NCBI RefSeq assembly: GCF_024506395.1
Contig: NZ_JANIBO010000001.1
Span: forward strand, 1,364,001-1,428,000
Origin: Cetobacterium sp. NK01
Lineage (GTDB): Bacteria; Fusobacteriota; Fusobacteriia; Fusobacteriales; Fusobacteriaceae
DNA length: 64,000 nt
Direction: 5' to 3'
A program made the position numbers and the translations under genes. Shown here one piece after another: positions 50,904-59,177 of this stretch (positions are counted from its first letter, which is position 1; each line of letters starts with the position of its first letter). The notes under the pieces are model-generated. The model was not told the DNA's origin. It saw only the letters and a list, made by a program, of their open reading frames with translations, and searched no databases.

Positions 50904-51062
50904 TATATTTTTTATGAAGAGAAAAACAATAAAAAAAGTATATATACAGAGGTAAGTAAAAATGATACTCTATACGTACAAATCCTTTTCTCTAATATAT
51001 CCCCCCTAATATATATTTGAGAAAATTCCAGAAGAACTCCACCCCCCGGAGTTCTTTTTTTA
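50904..51062 (+). ncRNA. Candidate C-rich small RNA from the 3' end of a Mga-like gene
   Basis: This non-coding stretch ends in a Rho-independent hairpin whose loop reads ACCCCCC, and contains a second CCCCCC at 51001-51006 flanked by TAATATAT on both sides. C-runs are otherwise almost absent from such A/T-rich DNA. C-rich single-stranded loops that pair with Shine-Dalgarno sequences are the hallmark of several bacterial sRNA families (RsaE/csRNA type). CCACCCCCCG (51039-51048) is a perfect 10-base complement to the ribosome site of the regulator at 338-1732. No promoter of its own was fixed, so it may be processed from the upstream mRNA. Inference only. Confidence 0.4.
51032..51062 (+). terminator. 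Terminator with C6 loop
   Basis: Arms AAGAACTCC (51032-51040) and GGAGTTCTT (51048-51056), loop ACCCCCC, then a T-run. Confidence 0.88.
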
Positions 51063-51077
51063 TTACTAATTTAATAG

Positions 51078-51113
51078 TAAAATAAAAACGGGATATATAA
51101 AAATATCCCGTTT
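51078..51113 (-). terminator. Terminator of the gap-pgk operon
   Basis: Arms AAACGGGATAT (51086-51096) and ATATCCCGTTT (51103-51113); the minus strand runs on into TTTTTATTTTA. Confidence 0.85.
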
Positions 51114-51155
51114 GTTTTAAAAATTAATGTGGTAGTCTTAATTTTTAAATATATA

Positions 51156-52355
51156 TTACTTGTTAGAAATAGATTCTACACCTGGTAATTTTTTACCTTC
51201 TAAATATTCTAGAGAAGCTCCTCCACCAGTAGAGATGTGAGAGAACTTATCAGCGAATCCTAAAGAGATAGCAGCAGCAGCAGAGTCTCCTCCACCGATG
51301 ATAGTTGTAGCGTTCTCTAAGTTAGCGATAGCTTCACAAACTCCGATAGTTCCTTTAGCGTAGTTAGACATCTCAAATACACCCATAGGTCCGTTCCATA
51401 CAACTGTTTTTGCTCCAACTAATTGATCAGCAAATAGCTTAACTGTAGCAGGTCCTACATCTAATCCCATCTCGTCATCAGGAATTGCATCTACAGATAC
51501 AACTGAGTGAGGTGCATCGTTAGAGAACTCTTTACAGATTACAGTATCAATAGGTAATACAATCTTTCCATTAGCTTTTTCTAATAAAGATTTAGCTAAC
51601 TCAACTTTATCCTCTTCAACAAGAGATTTTCCTGTATTTTTTCCTAAAGCTTTGAAGAATGTGAACATCATAGCTCCACCGATTAATATTTTATCAGCTT
51701 TAACTAATAAGTTTTCAATAACTCCAATTTTATCAGAAACTTTAGCTCCTCCTAAGATAGCAACTAAAGGTCTCTCTGGTGCATCAACAGCTCCACCGAT
51801 AAACTTGATCTCTTTTTCCATTAAGAATCCAGCAGCAGTGTTTCCTTCTCCAATGTTAGCAGCGATTCCAACGTTAGAAGCATGAGCTCTGTGAGCAGTT
51901 CCAAATGCATCGTTAACGAATAAATCTCCTAAAGAAGCCCAGTATTTTCCTAACTCTGGATCATTTTTAGATTCTTTTTTACCATCTAAATCTTCAAATC
52001 TAGTGTTTTGGAACATTAAGATTTCTCCGTCTTTTAAGTTAGCAACAGCCTTTTCTAACTCCTCTCCTCTTGTAGCATTGATGAAAGTTACAGGTTGTCC
52101 TAAAAGCTCAGCTAATCTCTTAGCAACAGGCTCAATATTTCTTTTTTCTAAATCAGCAGCTTCTTTAACTTTTCCTAAGTGAGAGAAAGCGATTACTTTT
52201 CCTCCATTTTCTAAAACATACTTTATAGTTGGTAAAGCAGCTACGATTCTGTTTTCGTCAGTGATTTTTCCATCTTTCATAGGAACGTTAAAATCAACTC
52301 TCATTAAAACTTTCTTACCAGCTACATTTAAATCAGTTACAATTTTCTTTGCCAT
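51156..52355 (-). CDS. pgk: Phosphoglycerate kinase
   Basis: 399 residues from ATG 52355 ([11 protein letters not shown]) behind GGGAGG; the open frame extends six codons upstream but starts before the ribosome site. It makes ATP from 1,3-bisphosphoglycerate in glycolysis. Family marks: [19 protein letters not shown] (about 17-35), the substrate His/Arg SHLGK, the hinge region [22 protein letters not shown], and the nucleotide motif [10 protein letters not shown] near the end, followed by [15 protein letters not shown]. Second gene after gap, separated by a weak hairpin. Confidence 0.98.
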   Translation of the reverse strand: MAKKIVTDLNVAGKKVLMRVDFNVPMKDGKITDENRIVAALPTIKYVLENGGKVIAFSHLGKVKEAADLEKRNIEPVAKRLAELLGQPVTFINATRGEELEKAVANLKDGEILMFQNTRFEDLDGKKESKNDPELGKYWASLGDLFVNDAFGTAHRAHASNVGIAANIGEGNTAAGFLMEKEIKFIGGAVDAPERPLVAILGGAKVSDKIGVIENLLVKADKILIGGAMMFTFFKALGKNTGKSLVEEDKVELAKSLLEKANGKIVLPIDTVICKEFSNDAPHSVVSVDAIPDDEMGLDVGPATVKLFADQLVGAKTVVWNGPMGVFEMSNYAKGTIGVCEAIANLENATTIIGGGDSAAAAISLGFADKFSHISTGGGASLEYLEGKKLPGVESISNK

Positions 52356-52402
52356 TTTGTATGAACCTCCCAAAATTTTAATAAATTTCTTTATATTTTC
52401 TT

Positions 52403-52430
52403 AAAAAAAAGCGGAACTAAATAGTCCCGC
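52403..52430 (-). terminator. Intra-operon hairpin between gap and pgk
   Basis: Minus-strand stem GCGGGAC with GTTCCGC (one G-U), followed by eight Ts (complement of 52403-52410). A partial terminator would give more gap than pgk mRNA. Confidence 0.72.
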
Positions 52431-52465
52431 TATTCTGTTTATTCTGTTTTTCCTAGATGCTCTAA

Positions 52466-53473
52466 TTACTTAGAAATTTCTACGAAGTACTTTAAAGTTC
52501 TTATTAATTGAGCAGTATAAGACATTTCGTTATCGTACCAAGCAACAGTTTTAACTAATTGCTTATCTCCAACTGTCATAACTCTTGTTTGAGTTGCATC
52601 AAATAATGATCCGAATTCGATTCCGATGATATCAGAAGATACTAACTCCTCTTCAGTGTATCCGAATGACTCGTTTGCAGCAGCTTTCATAGCAGCGTTG
52701 ATTTCAGCAACAGTTACTGGCTTCTCTAAAACAGTTACTAACTCAGTTAATGATCCAGTGATTACTGGTACTCTTTGAGCAGCTCCATCTAATTTTCCAG
52801 CTAGTGCAGGGATTACTAATCCGATTGCTTTTGCAGCTCCAGTTGTGTTAGGAACGATGTTAGCAGCAGCAGCTCTACCTCTTCTTAAATCTCCTTTACC
52901 GTGTGGTCCATCTAATGTGTTTTGGTCATTTGTATAAGCGTGGATAGTAGTCATTAATCCTTCTACAACTCCAAACTCATTGTTTAATACGTTAGCCATT
53001 GGTGCTAAACAGTTAGTTGTACAAGAAGCTCCAGAAATTACTGTCTCTGTACCATCTAAAATTTGGTGGTTTACGTTATAAACTACAGTTTTGATATCTC
53101 CTGTTGCAGGTGCAGATATAACAACTTTCTTAGCTCCAGCTTCTAAGTGAAGTCCAGCTTTCTCTTGAGAAGTGAAGAATCCAGTACACTCAAGAACAAC
53201 GTCTACGTTTAACTCTCCCCATGGTAAGTTTTTAGGATCTCTATCAGCTAAAACTTTAATCTCTTTTCCGTTAACTGAGAATCCTCCTTCGATAACCTCG
53301 ATAGTTCCGTTGAATCTACCTTGTGCAGAGTCATACTTGAAAAGGTGAGCAAGAGTTTTTGCATCTGTTAAGTCGTTTATTGCTACTACCTCAAACTCAG
53401 GGTTGTTCATCATTAATCTTAATGCTAATCTTCCAATTCTTCCGAATCCATTAATCGCTACTTTAACTGCCAT
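52466..53473 (-). CDS. gap: Glyceraldehyde-3-phosphate dehydrogenase
   Basis: A 335-residue protein. NAD-dependent oxidative phosphorylation of glyceraldehyde-3-phosphate. Rossmann start [17 protein letters not shown], the active-site [17 protein letters not shown] with the catalytic Cys, the His partner in the following helix segment, and the C-terminal [22 protein letters not shown] precedes the ATG. The promoter at 53606-53634 is a strong consensus one. It is the first gene of the gap-pgk operon. Codon use is enriched in the codons of highly expressed genes relative to the surrounding regulators. Confidence 0.98.
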   Translation of the reverse strand: MAVKVAINGFGRIGRLALRLMMNNPEFEVVAINDLTDAKTLAHLFKYDSAQGRFNGTIEVIEGGFSVNGKEIKVLADRDPKNLPWGELNVDVVLECTGFFTSQEKAGLHLEAGAKKVVISAPATGDIKTVVYNVNHQILDGTETVISGASCTTNCLAPMANVLNNEFGVVEGLMTTIHAYTNDQNTLDGPHGKGDLRRGRAAAANIVPNTTGAAKAIGLVIPALAGKLDGAAQRVPVITGSLTELVTVLEKPVTVAEINAAMKAAANESFGYTEEELVSSDIIGIEFGSLFDATQTRVMTVGDKQLVKTVAWYDNEMSYTAQLIRTLKYFVEISK

Positions 53474-53605
53474 TTGGAAACCTCCTAAAAATTTATATTT
53501 TTTTTAAATTAAGTTCGATAAATATTTGTACATCTTTTAAGGAATACGAGAAAAACCTGTATTTCCTTTTTTCTTTTTTTCTAAAATGCTTTTGTTTATG
53601 TTTTA

Positions 53606-53634
53606 ATGATATATTATCTTGTTTAATTTGTCAA
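53606..53634 (-). promoter_or_regulatory. Promoter of the gap-pgk operon
   Basis: Minus strand TTGACA (complement of 53629-53634), exact 17-base spacer, TATCAT (complement of 53606-53611). The leader of about 130 bases contains a stem AAGGAAATAC / GTATTCCTT (53539-53568) with no T-run, possibly stabilising the mRNA. Confidence 0.75.
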
Positions 53635-53730
53635 TTTATTCATGGGAACTAAAATTAATCTTTTTATGATTACTTTTTCATTAAAATTATAGTATAATTG
53701 AAAAAAATAAATTTGAGGGAGATTAAATAC

Positions 53731-55809
53731 ATGTTAAAAGTTATACTCTTTTCTCTTTTTTTATATACCGCTATAGTGGGGAAAGAACATGTAATATTAC
53801 TAGAAAATGAAAATAGTTTTTTCTTTTATAAAGAAAAAAATGACTATAAAGGTTTATATCCTAAAATATTTAAAGATATAAATAAAAAGAAAAAAATGAA
53901 TTTAAAATTAAAAGAATTAGAGACTAATTTAATTTTAGATATGGAAAAGGGAAAAGATATATTAATAATGGATTTAATTGAAACTGATGAAAGAAGAGAA
54001 AAGTACTACTTTATTCCTACTTTTTTTTATTTAAAAGCAAATATGTATTTTTTAAATGATAAATATATAGATATAACTAATTTTTATAAAAAGAAAGTAG
54101 GAATTGTAAAAGGAACTTATTTGGATAAAGAATTTTTAGAAAAATATGATTTTTTAGAAACTCAAATTATAGATATTCAAACTCGTGAAAAAGGCTTAGA
54201 AATGCTTAAAAATAGAGAGATAGATGGATTTGTAACGGATAATCAGTATGGTTTTAAAGATAATTTAAGAAAAATAGAGTTAAATAGAATTCCTATAATG
54301 GTAACAACTTTAGCAGTTCCTAAAACAGAAAAAAAACTTTATACTGAATTGAAAAAATATTTTGAAGAGATATCACCTAAGGTTTTAAAAGCAATGATAA
54401 GTAAATCTCGTAAAGAATATTATATAGATAAGTTTAAAGATAAGTATGTTGATTTAAAAGGAAAAGAGATAGATGTAGTGTTTCCCACTGAAAAAAGCAA
54501 TTATCCTCTTTATTATATAGAGGATGGAGTAGAAAAAGGCTTGGCTATAGAATATCTAAAGGATGTAGAAGAGATATTAGAGATTAAAATTAAAAAAGTA
54601 TTTTTTTCTAAAAAAGAGGATTGGAAAATAAATCACATAACAATAGCTTCTACAATAGAGAGTAGCATAAAAGATAATAAAAATTATACAAATCCATATT
54701 ATACTTTAACTCCTGTTATATTTAATAGAAAAGAGGATGGCTTTATAAATAATTTAGTTGAAGCAAGAAAAAAAAGATTTGCAGTTGTAGAAAACTCCTA
54801 TTATATGGATTACTTGAAAAGATTTTTAAAAGAAGAAAATTTTATATATGTAAAAGATATAGATGAAGCAATAGAAAAAGTTAGAAAAAAAGAAGCTGAT
54901 TACAGTGTATGTGACTACAAAACATTAAGTAATAAACTTTATAATAGTGGATTTGATAAAGAGATTAAAATAGCTGGAATTTTAGATAAAAAATATGATG
55001 TATCTATGGTAACAAAAGATGATGAAGAGGATCTCTATGAAGCTTTAAAAGATATATCTGCAAGTTTTTTAAATGAAAATATGAGTAAAAATATATACTT
55101 AGAAAAAAATAGTTATGAGACAGATAAATCAAAAGAAATATTGTTATTTTCTTTAGGATTATTATTGTTAAGTTTAATCTTATTATATAGAGGAAGAAAA
55201 AATTTAATTGAAAAAAGAAAATACGAAGATTTAATGCTTTCTTTGGTTTCTTCTTTAGAAGCAGTAAATCAATTTAATGATTTAGAGACAGGGAATCATA
55301 TAAAAAGATTAAATATGTACTCAGAACTACTAGCTAATAAACTAGGATCTAGTAAGAAATTTTATGAAGAAATTGGAAGAGTTGCCTCGTTACATGATGT
55401 AGGAAAAATAGGTATAGATAGAAGTATATTGAAAAAACCAGGAAAATTAACTGATGATGAATTTGAAGCCATAAAAGCACACCCTGAAATAGGATATGAA
55501 ATTATTAAAAAATCAGGGGTTAGTATAATGGCTGAACATATAGCAAGATACCATCATGAAAAATGGGATGGATCAGGTTATCCGTGTGGTTTAAAAGGGT
55601 ATGAAATTCCTTTAGAAGCAAGAATAGTTTCTGTTGTAGATGTATATGATGCACTGAGACAAAAAAGAATATATAAAGAGGGATTTACTCATGAGAAAGC
55701 TATAAATATAATAAGAGAAGAAAGTGGAAGAAGTTTTGATCCATATATTGTAAAAGTATTTTTAGAAAATGAATTTAAATTTGAAAGGTTGTTTAATTCA
55801 AATATATAA
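53731..55809 (+). CDS. HD-GYP protein with tandem periplasmic solute-binding domains
   Basis: 692 residues from ATG 53731, behind GAGGGAG. An in-frame TTG at 53698 overlaps the -10 TATAAT (53693-53698), so it cannot be in the mRNA. Signal peptide 1-15; two SBP_bac_3-like domains (about 18-225 and 245-460); transmembrane helix about 468-490; HD-GYP about 520-685. HD-GYP residues are canonical: LETGNHIKRLN, HDVGKIG (about 554), HPEIGYEI, RYHHEKWDGSGYPCGLKGYEIP, VVDVYDALRQKR. Probably an active c-di-GMP phosphodiesterase controlled by an external ligand. It is a paralogue of the protein at 22745-24868, whose GYP motif is altered. Confidence 0.93.
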   Translation: MLKVILFSLFLYTAIVGKEHVILLENENSFFFYKEKNDYKGLYPKIFKDINKKKKMNLKLKELETNLILDMEKGKDILIMDLIETDERREKYYFIPTFFYLKANMYFLNDKYIDITNFYKKKVGIVKGTYLDKEFLEKYDFLETQIIDIQTREKGLEMLKNREIDGFVTDNQYGFKDNLRKIELNRIPIMVTTLAVPKTEKKLYTELKKYFEEISPKVLKAMISKSRKEYYIDKFKDKYVDLKGKEIDVVFPTEKSNYPLYYIEDGVEKGLAIEYLKDVEEILEIKIKKVFFSKKEDWKINHITIASTIESSIKDNKNYTNPYYTLTPVIFNRKEDGFINNLVEARKKRFAVVENSYYMDYLKRFLKEENFIYVKDIDEAIEKVRKKEADYSVCDYKTLSNKLYNSGFDKEIKIAGILDKKYDVSMVTKDDEEDLYEALKDISASFLNENMSKNIYLEKNSYETDKSKEILLFSLGLLLLSLILLYRGRKNLIEKRKYEDLMLSLVSSLEAVNQFNDLETGNHIKRLNMYSELLANKLGSSKKFYEEIGRVASLHDVGKIGIDRSILKKPGKLTDDEFEAIKAHPEIGYEIIKKSGVSIMAEHIARYHHEKWDGSGYPCGLKGYEIPLEARIVSVVDVYDALRQKRIYKEGFTHEKAINIIREESGRSFDPYIVKVFLENEFKFERLFNSNI

Positions 55810-55837
55810 AAAGGAGCTAGAATTAGCTCCTTTTTAT
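55808..55837. terminator. Bidirectional terminator
   Basis: Arms AAAAAGGAGCTA (55808-55819) and TAGCTCCTTTTT (55824-55835), 4-base loop, between converging genes. Confidence 0.9.
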
Positions 55838-55856
55838 TAAATCTAAATATTTAAAA

Positions 55857-56735
55857 TTATTTTTTTATGATAGGCTCTAATCCTTGAACATCTAACCATT
55901 GAGAAAGAGTAAGGTTATTTAGTTCACCAAAACCTTTTTCAGGAATAGCTTTTCTAGCTAAAGTAACATATGGTCCACAAGTTAAAGATGTACCTATTTC
56001 ACCAGGTTTCATAATAGTATAGGCAAATCCTACATACGTTCTATCATACGCAACATGAGAGTCTTTTCCACATTCAACAACAGACCAAATAATAGCTTTT
56101 CTATGATCTTCTAAGAATTTTTTTAAATCTTCAGGATTATCGTTTTCAGTCCAAACTCCAGCATCTTCTATAAATAAACTAGCGTCTTTATCTCTATCTT
56201 TAGCTATAGAAATTGCTATGAAACACCAAACTCCATACCCTTCGTTTTCTTTGAACTCTCTATCTTCAATTGGTCTATATGCAGTAACTCCTTTATTAGC
56301 ACAAATCATATGAGAACCAGGAAGTGGAGTAAATCTTCTTTTTGATTCAGTACCAAAAAGTTCAACACCAGCTTCTAAAAGGGGTTTGGCATCATACACT
56401 TTTAAAATTGAGCCATCAAATTGTGGAACTTCTAAAACTGTTGGATTTAAATCATCAGCAATTGAATCATGTTTAGCTAAATCATATCCCCAAACTTGAC
56501 CAGCAAGACCACAGAAAGATGAAGCAGTTAACATATTAATTTGTCCAACGTAAGCATCATTAACCTCAGCTCTATCGTAAGCAACAATCCCATCTATTAA
56601 AATATCATCTGTTTTAGGAACTGTACCTACAGAAACTTTTAAAACAGAAACATATCCATTTCCTGTCGATCCAGGAGCTCCATATCCATCACAATAATCC
56701 TCATAAAAACTAATAGCTGTTTTGTCAATTCTCAT
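55857..56735 (-). CDS. hdcA: Histidine decarboxylase, pyruvoyl type (proenzyme)
   Basis: A 292-residue protein, near the 310 of the Lactobacillus enzyme. It converts histidine to histamine and CO2. Family marks in order: GNGYVSVLKVSVG, DGIVAYDRAE, INMLTASSFCGLAGQVWGYD, PGSHMICANKGVTAYRP, EGYGVWCFIAISIAKD, FIEDAGVW, VECGKDSHVAYDR and VGFAYTIMKPGEIG. Self-cleavage at Ser72-Ser73 (TASSF) gives the beta chain and the pyruvoyl alpha chain. AAGGAGGAAC precedes the ATG. Last gene of the decarboxylation operon; consumption of a proton per turnover gives acid tolerance and, with antiport, a membrane potential. Confidence 0.95.
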   Translation of the reverse strand: MRIDKTAISFYEDYCDGYGAPGSTGNGYVSVLKVSVGTVPKTDDILIDGIVAYDRAEVNDAYVGQINMLTASSFCGLAGQVWGYDLAKHDSIADDLNPTVLEVPQFDGSILKVYDAKPLLEAGVELFGTESKRRFTPLPGSHMICANKGVTAYRPIEDREFKENEGYGVWCFIAISIAKDRDKDASLFIEDAGVWTENDNPEDLKKFLEDHRKAIIWSVVECGKDSHVAYDRTYVGFAYTIMKPGEIGTSLTCGPYVTLARKAIPEKGFGELNNLTLSQWLDVQGLEPIIKK

Positions 56736-56753
56736 TTTTGTTCCTCCTTTAAT

Positions 56754-57674
56754 TTAAAAAAGTTCGGCAATCATACATCTAACTGATCCCCCACCATATG
56801 TTTCAATAGTAGAGATGTCAGAATAAATAATATCAGACCTTTTTTTAATTGTTTTGATTTGGTCTTCTGTAAAGCCATTAAAAGCTGACTTTGACATAAG
56901 AGTGTAGTGTTTTCCTGAAGAATTTTTTAATTCTAAAACATTACCACAAAATTGTAAAACTTGATCTAAAGAGATATCTATAATCTCTTTTCCAGAATTT
57001 ATAATAGAATTTTTAACAAATTCACGTTCTTTCAAATCTATTATTGAATTTAAACAGATTACAACAAAACTTTCGGTAACTCCCATCATTACATTGGTAT
57101 GATATATAGCAGTTTCCTTGTTGTTAAAATCTTGCAAGGAATGAAATTTAATGGCTTTATAATTTAGCAATTTACAAAATTCTTCTAAAACATCTTCATT
57201 TGCTCTAGGAGAAATAGAACAATATGCAATTTTATTAACTCTATCTAAAACTAGCGCTCCTGTTCCCTCTAAAAATTTATTCTCTTTTTCAAAAGATGTT
57301 AAATCTATAATATTAATAGATTCAGTGTAAAAGCTTTTTAATGTTGGAAGGAATTTATCTCTTTCAAGTCTTCTATTTTCTGCAAACATAGGATATATAA
57401 TAAGTGTATTGTTCGAGTGAGAACTAAACCAATTATTTGGAAAAATACTATCAGGTGTATACGGTGTGGACGTATCTTGAATAACGTCCACATCAATTCC
57501 AACACTTTTCATTTTATTAACAAGAGAATCAAATTCATTTAAAGCTTTTTGTTCTACTATCTCAGGATTTTCCTCAAGATTTTTTTGATAGGCATTATTT
57601 ACAGCTGTTTGAGCATTATAATAAAATTTAATAGGCTTTATCATAAGAACTTTATTTGTAATTTGACTATTCAT
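56754..57674 (-). CDS. ctlX: Amidinotransferase-superfamily hydrolase, CtlX type
   Basis: 306 residues from ATG 57674, eight bases after AAGAG; an in-frame ATG three codons upstream is too close to that site. The pentein fold is shown by TPDSIFPNNWFSSH (Asp), FLEGTGALVLDR, YHTNVMM (catalytic His) and the final GGGSVRCMIAELF (catalytic Cys). These match citrulline-utilisation hydrolase CtlX, related to arginine deiminases and dimethylargininase. Located between a histidine decarboxylase and an amino-acid antiporter, it probably attacks arginine, citrulline or a related guanidino/ureido compound. Specificity cannot be read from sequence. Confidence 0.8.
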   Translation of the reverse strand: MNSQITNKVLMIKPIKFYYNAQTAVNNAYQKNLEENPEIVEQKALNEFDSLVNKMKSVGIDVDVIQDTSTPYTPDSIFPNNWFSSHSNNTLIIYPMFAENRRLERDKFLPTLKSFYTESINIIDLTSFEKENKFLEGTGALVLDRVNKIAYCSISPRANEDVLEEFCKLLNYKAIKFHSLQDFNNKETAIYHTNVMMGVTESFVVICLNSIIDLKEREFVKNSIINSGKEIIDISLDQVLQFCGNVLELKNSSGKHYTLMSKSAFNGFTEDQIKTIKKRSDIIYSDISTIETYGGGSVRCMIAELF

Positions 57675-57693
57675 TTTTATCATCTCTTTTCTA

Positions 57694-59157
57694 TTATCCT
57701 AGTAAAGATTTATAATTCATAATTAAGTATATAAGTCCTAATACTCCAAGTATAAATAGAATTATTGAGAAAACTTTTTCCTCTTTAGTAAATTCAGGAT
57801 TACTAGGATCAAATTCTTTTCTTGCTTTAACGAAAAATGGAATACCAATAGCGTAGATAACAGCAGCAAGTAACATGTAATTTAATCCAGCAGCATAAAC
57901 TAACCATAAACCATAAACAGTTCCTAAAAGTCCTGTGATTTCGGCATTTTTTCTGCTTGCAAATATATTAGTTGGATAATTATCGTTTTTAGCAGCAATT
58001 TTCCATAAGTAAGCTGTACAAACAATATAGCATGGTAATACCATTACTCCAGTTATACTAAGCATTAGATTCCAAGCGTTATTAGAGAAATAAACTACAA
58101 CCATTGTAACTTGCATAATGATACTTGAAATTAGTAGAGAGAATGATGGAGAATCATTTTTATTCACTGTAGCAAAAGCTTTAGGGAAAGTTTTACCCTT
58201 AGCAGCAGCAAATGGAAGTTCAGCAAGCATAATAGTCCAAACTAACCAAGAACTTAAAATTGCTATCATAACACCAATATTCATTAACCAGTCTCCCCAC
58301 TGCCCAACAATTCCACCTAAAACAGCAGCAGTTGATGGTGCTGCCATAGATGATAATTGACCTTGTGAGTAATGTCCAAGAGGAAGTAAAGATAATAAAG
58401 TATAAAGAATCAAACATCCTAAAAATCCTAAAAGAGTTGCTTTACCAACTTCAGATTGATCTTTTGCTCTATCAGATACAACAACAGCTCCTTCTATTCC
58501 AATGAATACCCAAAGAGTAACAAGCATAGTACCTTTAACTTGCTCTAAAAGGCTACCAAGAGGTTTGTCTGAAAGTGTAGTTATAGTTTCTGTTCCCCAA
58601 AAATTTGTAAAGAAAAATCCAACCTTGAACACAAAAGCGGTAATTAATAAAAATAATACAATTGGAACTAATTTTCCTATTGTTCCTATAGTGTTCAAAG
58701 AAGTAGCTCCTTTAACACCTGCAAGAACTATAAAATAAATAATCCAAATAACTAAAGAACCACCAATAACTGAGTTAAAGTTATTTCCACCTGTAAAATA
58801 CCCTGGGAAGAAATAATTTAATGAGTCCATTAGTAAAACTGCATAACCAATATTAGCAAAACAGTTACAAATCCAATAACCCCAAGCCATAAGGAAACCA
58901 GTGAAGTTTCCAAAACCAAGTTCTCCATAAGCATAAATTCCTGTTGTTGCATCAGGTCTAGCTTCTGCTAAAATTCTAAATGTATTAGCAACAAACCACA
59001 TACCTATACCCGTTATAACCCATGCAATAATAATTGCTCCTGCTCCCGCCGATTGAGCCATGTTTTGAGGTAGATTAAATACTCCTCCACCAATCATAGC
59101 ACTAATAACAACGGCAGTAAGAGCTACTAAACCAAGTTTTTTACTATCATCAGCCAT
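57694..59157 (-). CDS. APC-family basic amino acid / amine antiporter
   Basis: A 487-residue protein with 12-13 hydrophobic helices. TM1 has VISAMIGGGVFNLPQNMA, the ArcD/AdiC/HdcP-type glycine-rich loop. Further marks: GTIGKLVPIVLFLL, VFIGIEGAVVVSDRAKD, and SSWLVWTIMLAELPFAAAK, typical of basic amino-acid/polyamine antiporters. It lies between the decarboxylase and CtlX genes, 19-20 bases from each, so it exchanges an amino acid for the amine product: histidine/histamine, arginine/agmatine or lysine/cadaverine. Which pair cannot be decided; one antiporter serving two decarboxylases is possible. AAGGAGGG precedes the ATG. Confidence 0.9.
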   Translation of the reverse strand: MADDSKKLGLVALTAVVISAMIGGGVFNLPQNMAQSAGAGAIIIAWVITGIGMWFVANTFRILAEARPDATTGIYAYGELGFGNFTGFLMAWGYWICNCFANIGYAVLLMDSLNYFFPGYFTGGNNFNSVIGGSLVIWIIYFIVLAGVKGATSLNTIGTIGKLVPIVLFLLITAFVFKVGFFFTNFWGTETITTLSDKPLGSLLEQVKGTMLVTLWVFIGIEGAVVVSDRAKDQSEVGKATLLGFLGCLILYTLLSLLPLGHYSQGQLSSMAAPSTAAVLGGIVGQWGDWLMNIGVMIAILSSWLVWTIMLAELPFAAAKGKTFPKAFATVNKNDSPSFSLLISSIIMQVTMVVVYFSNNAWNLMLSITGVMVLPCYIVCTAYLWKIAAKNDNYPTNIFASRKNAEITGLLGTVYGLWLVYAAGLNYMLLAAVIYAIGIPFFVKARKEFDPSNPEFTKEEKVFSIILFILGVLGLIYLIMNYKSLLG

Positions 59158-59177
59158 TTTAAACCCTCCTTAAAAAA

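Noticed and set aside
53521-53575. Riboswitch or terminator in the gap leader
   Set aside because: One imperfect stem without a T-run or a known aptamer core; noted under the promoter only.
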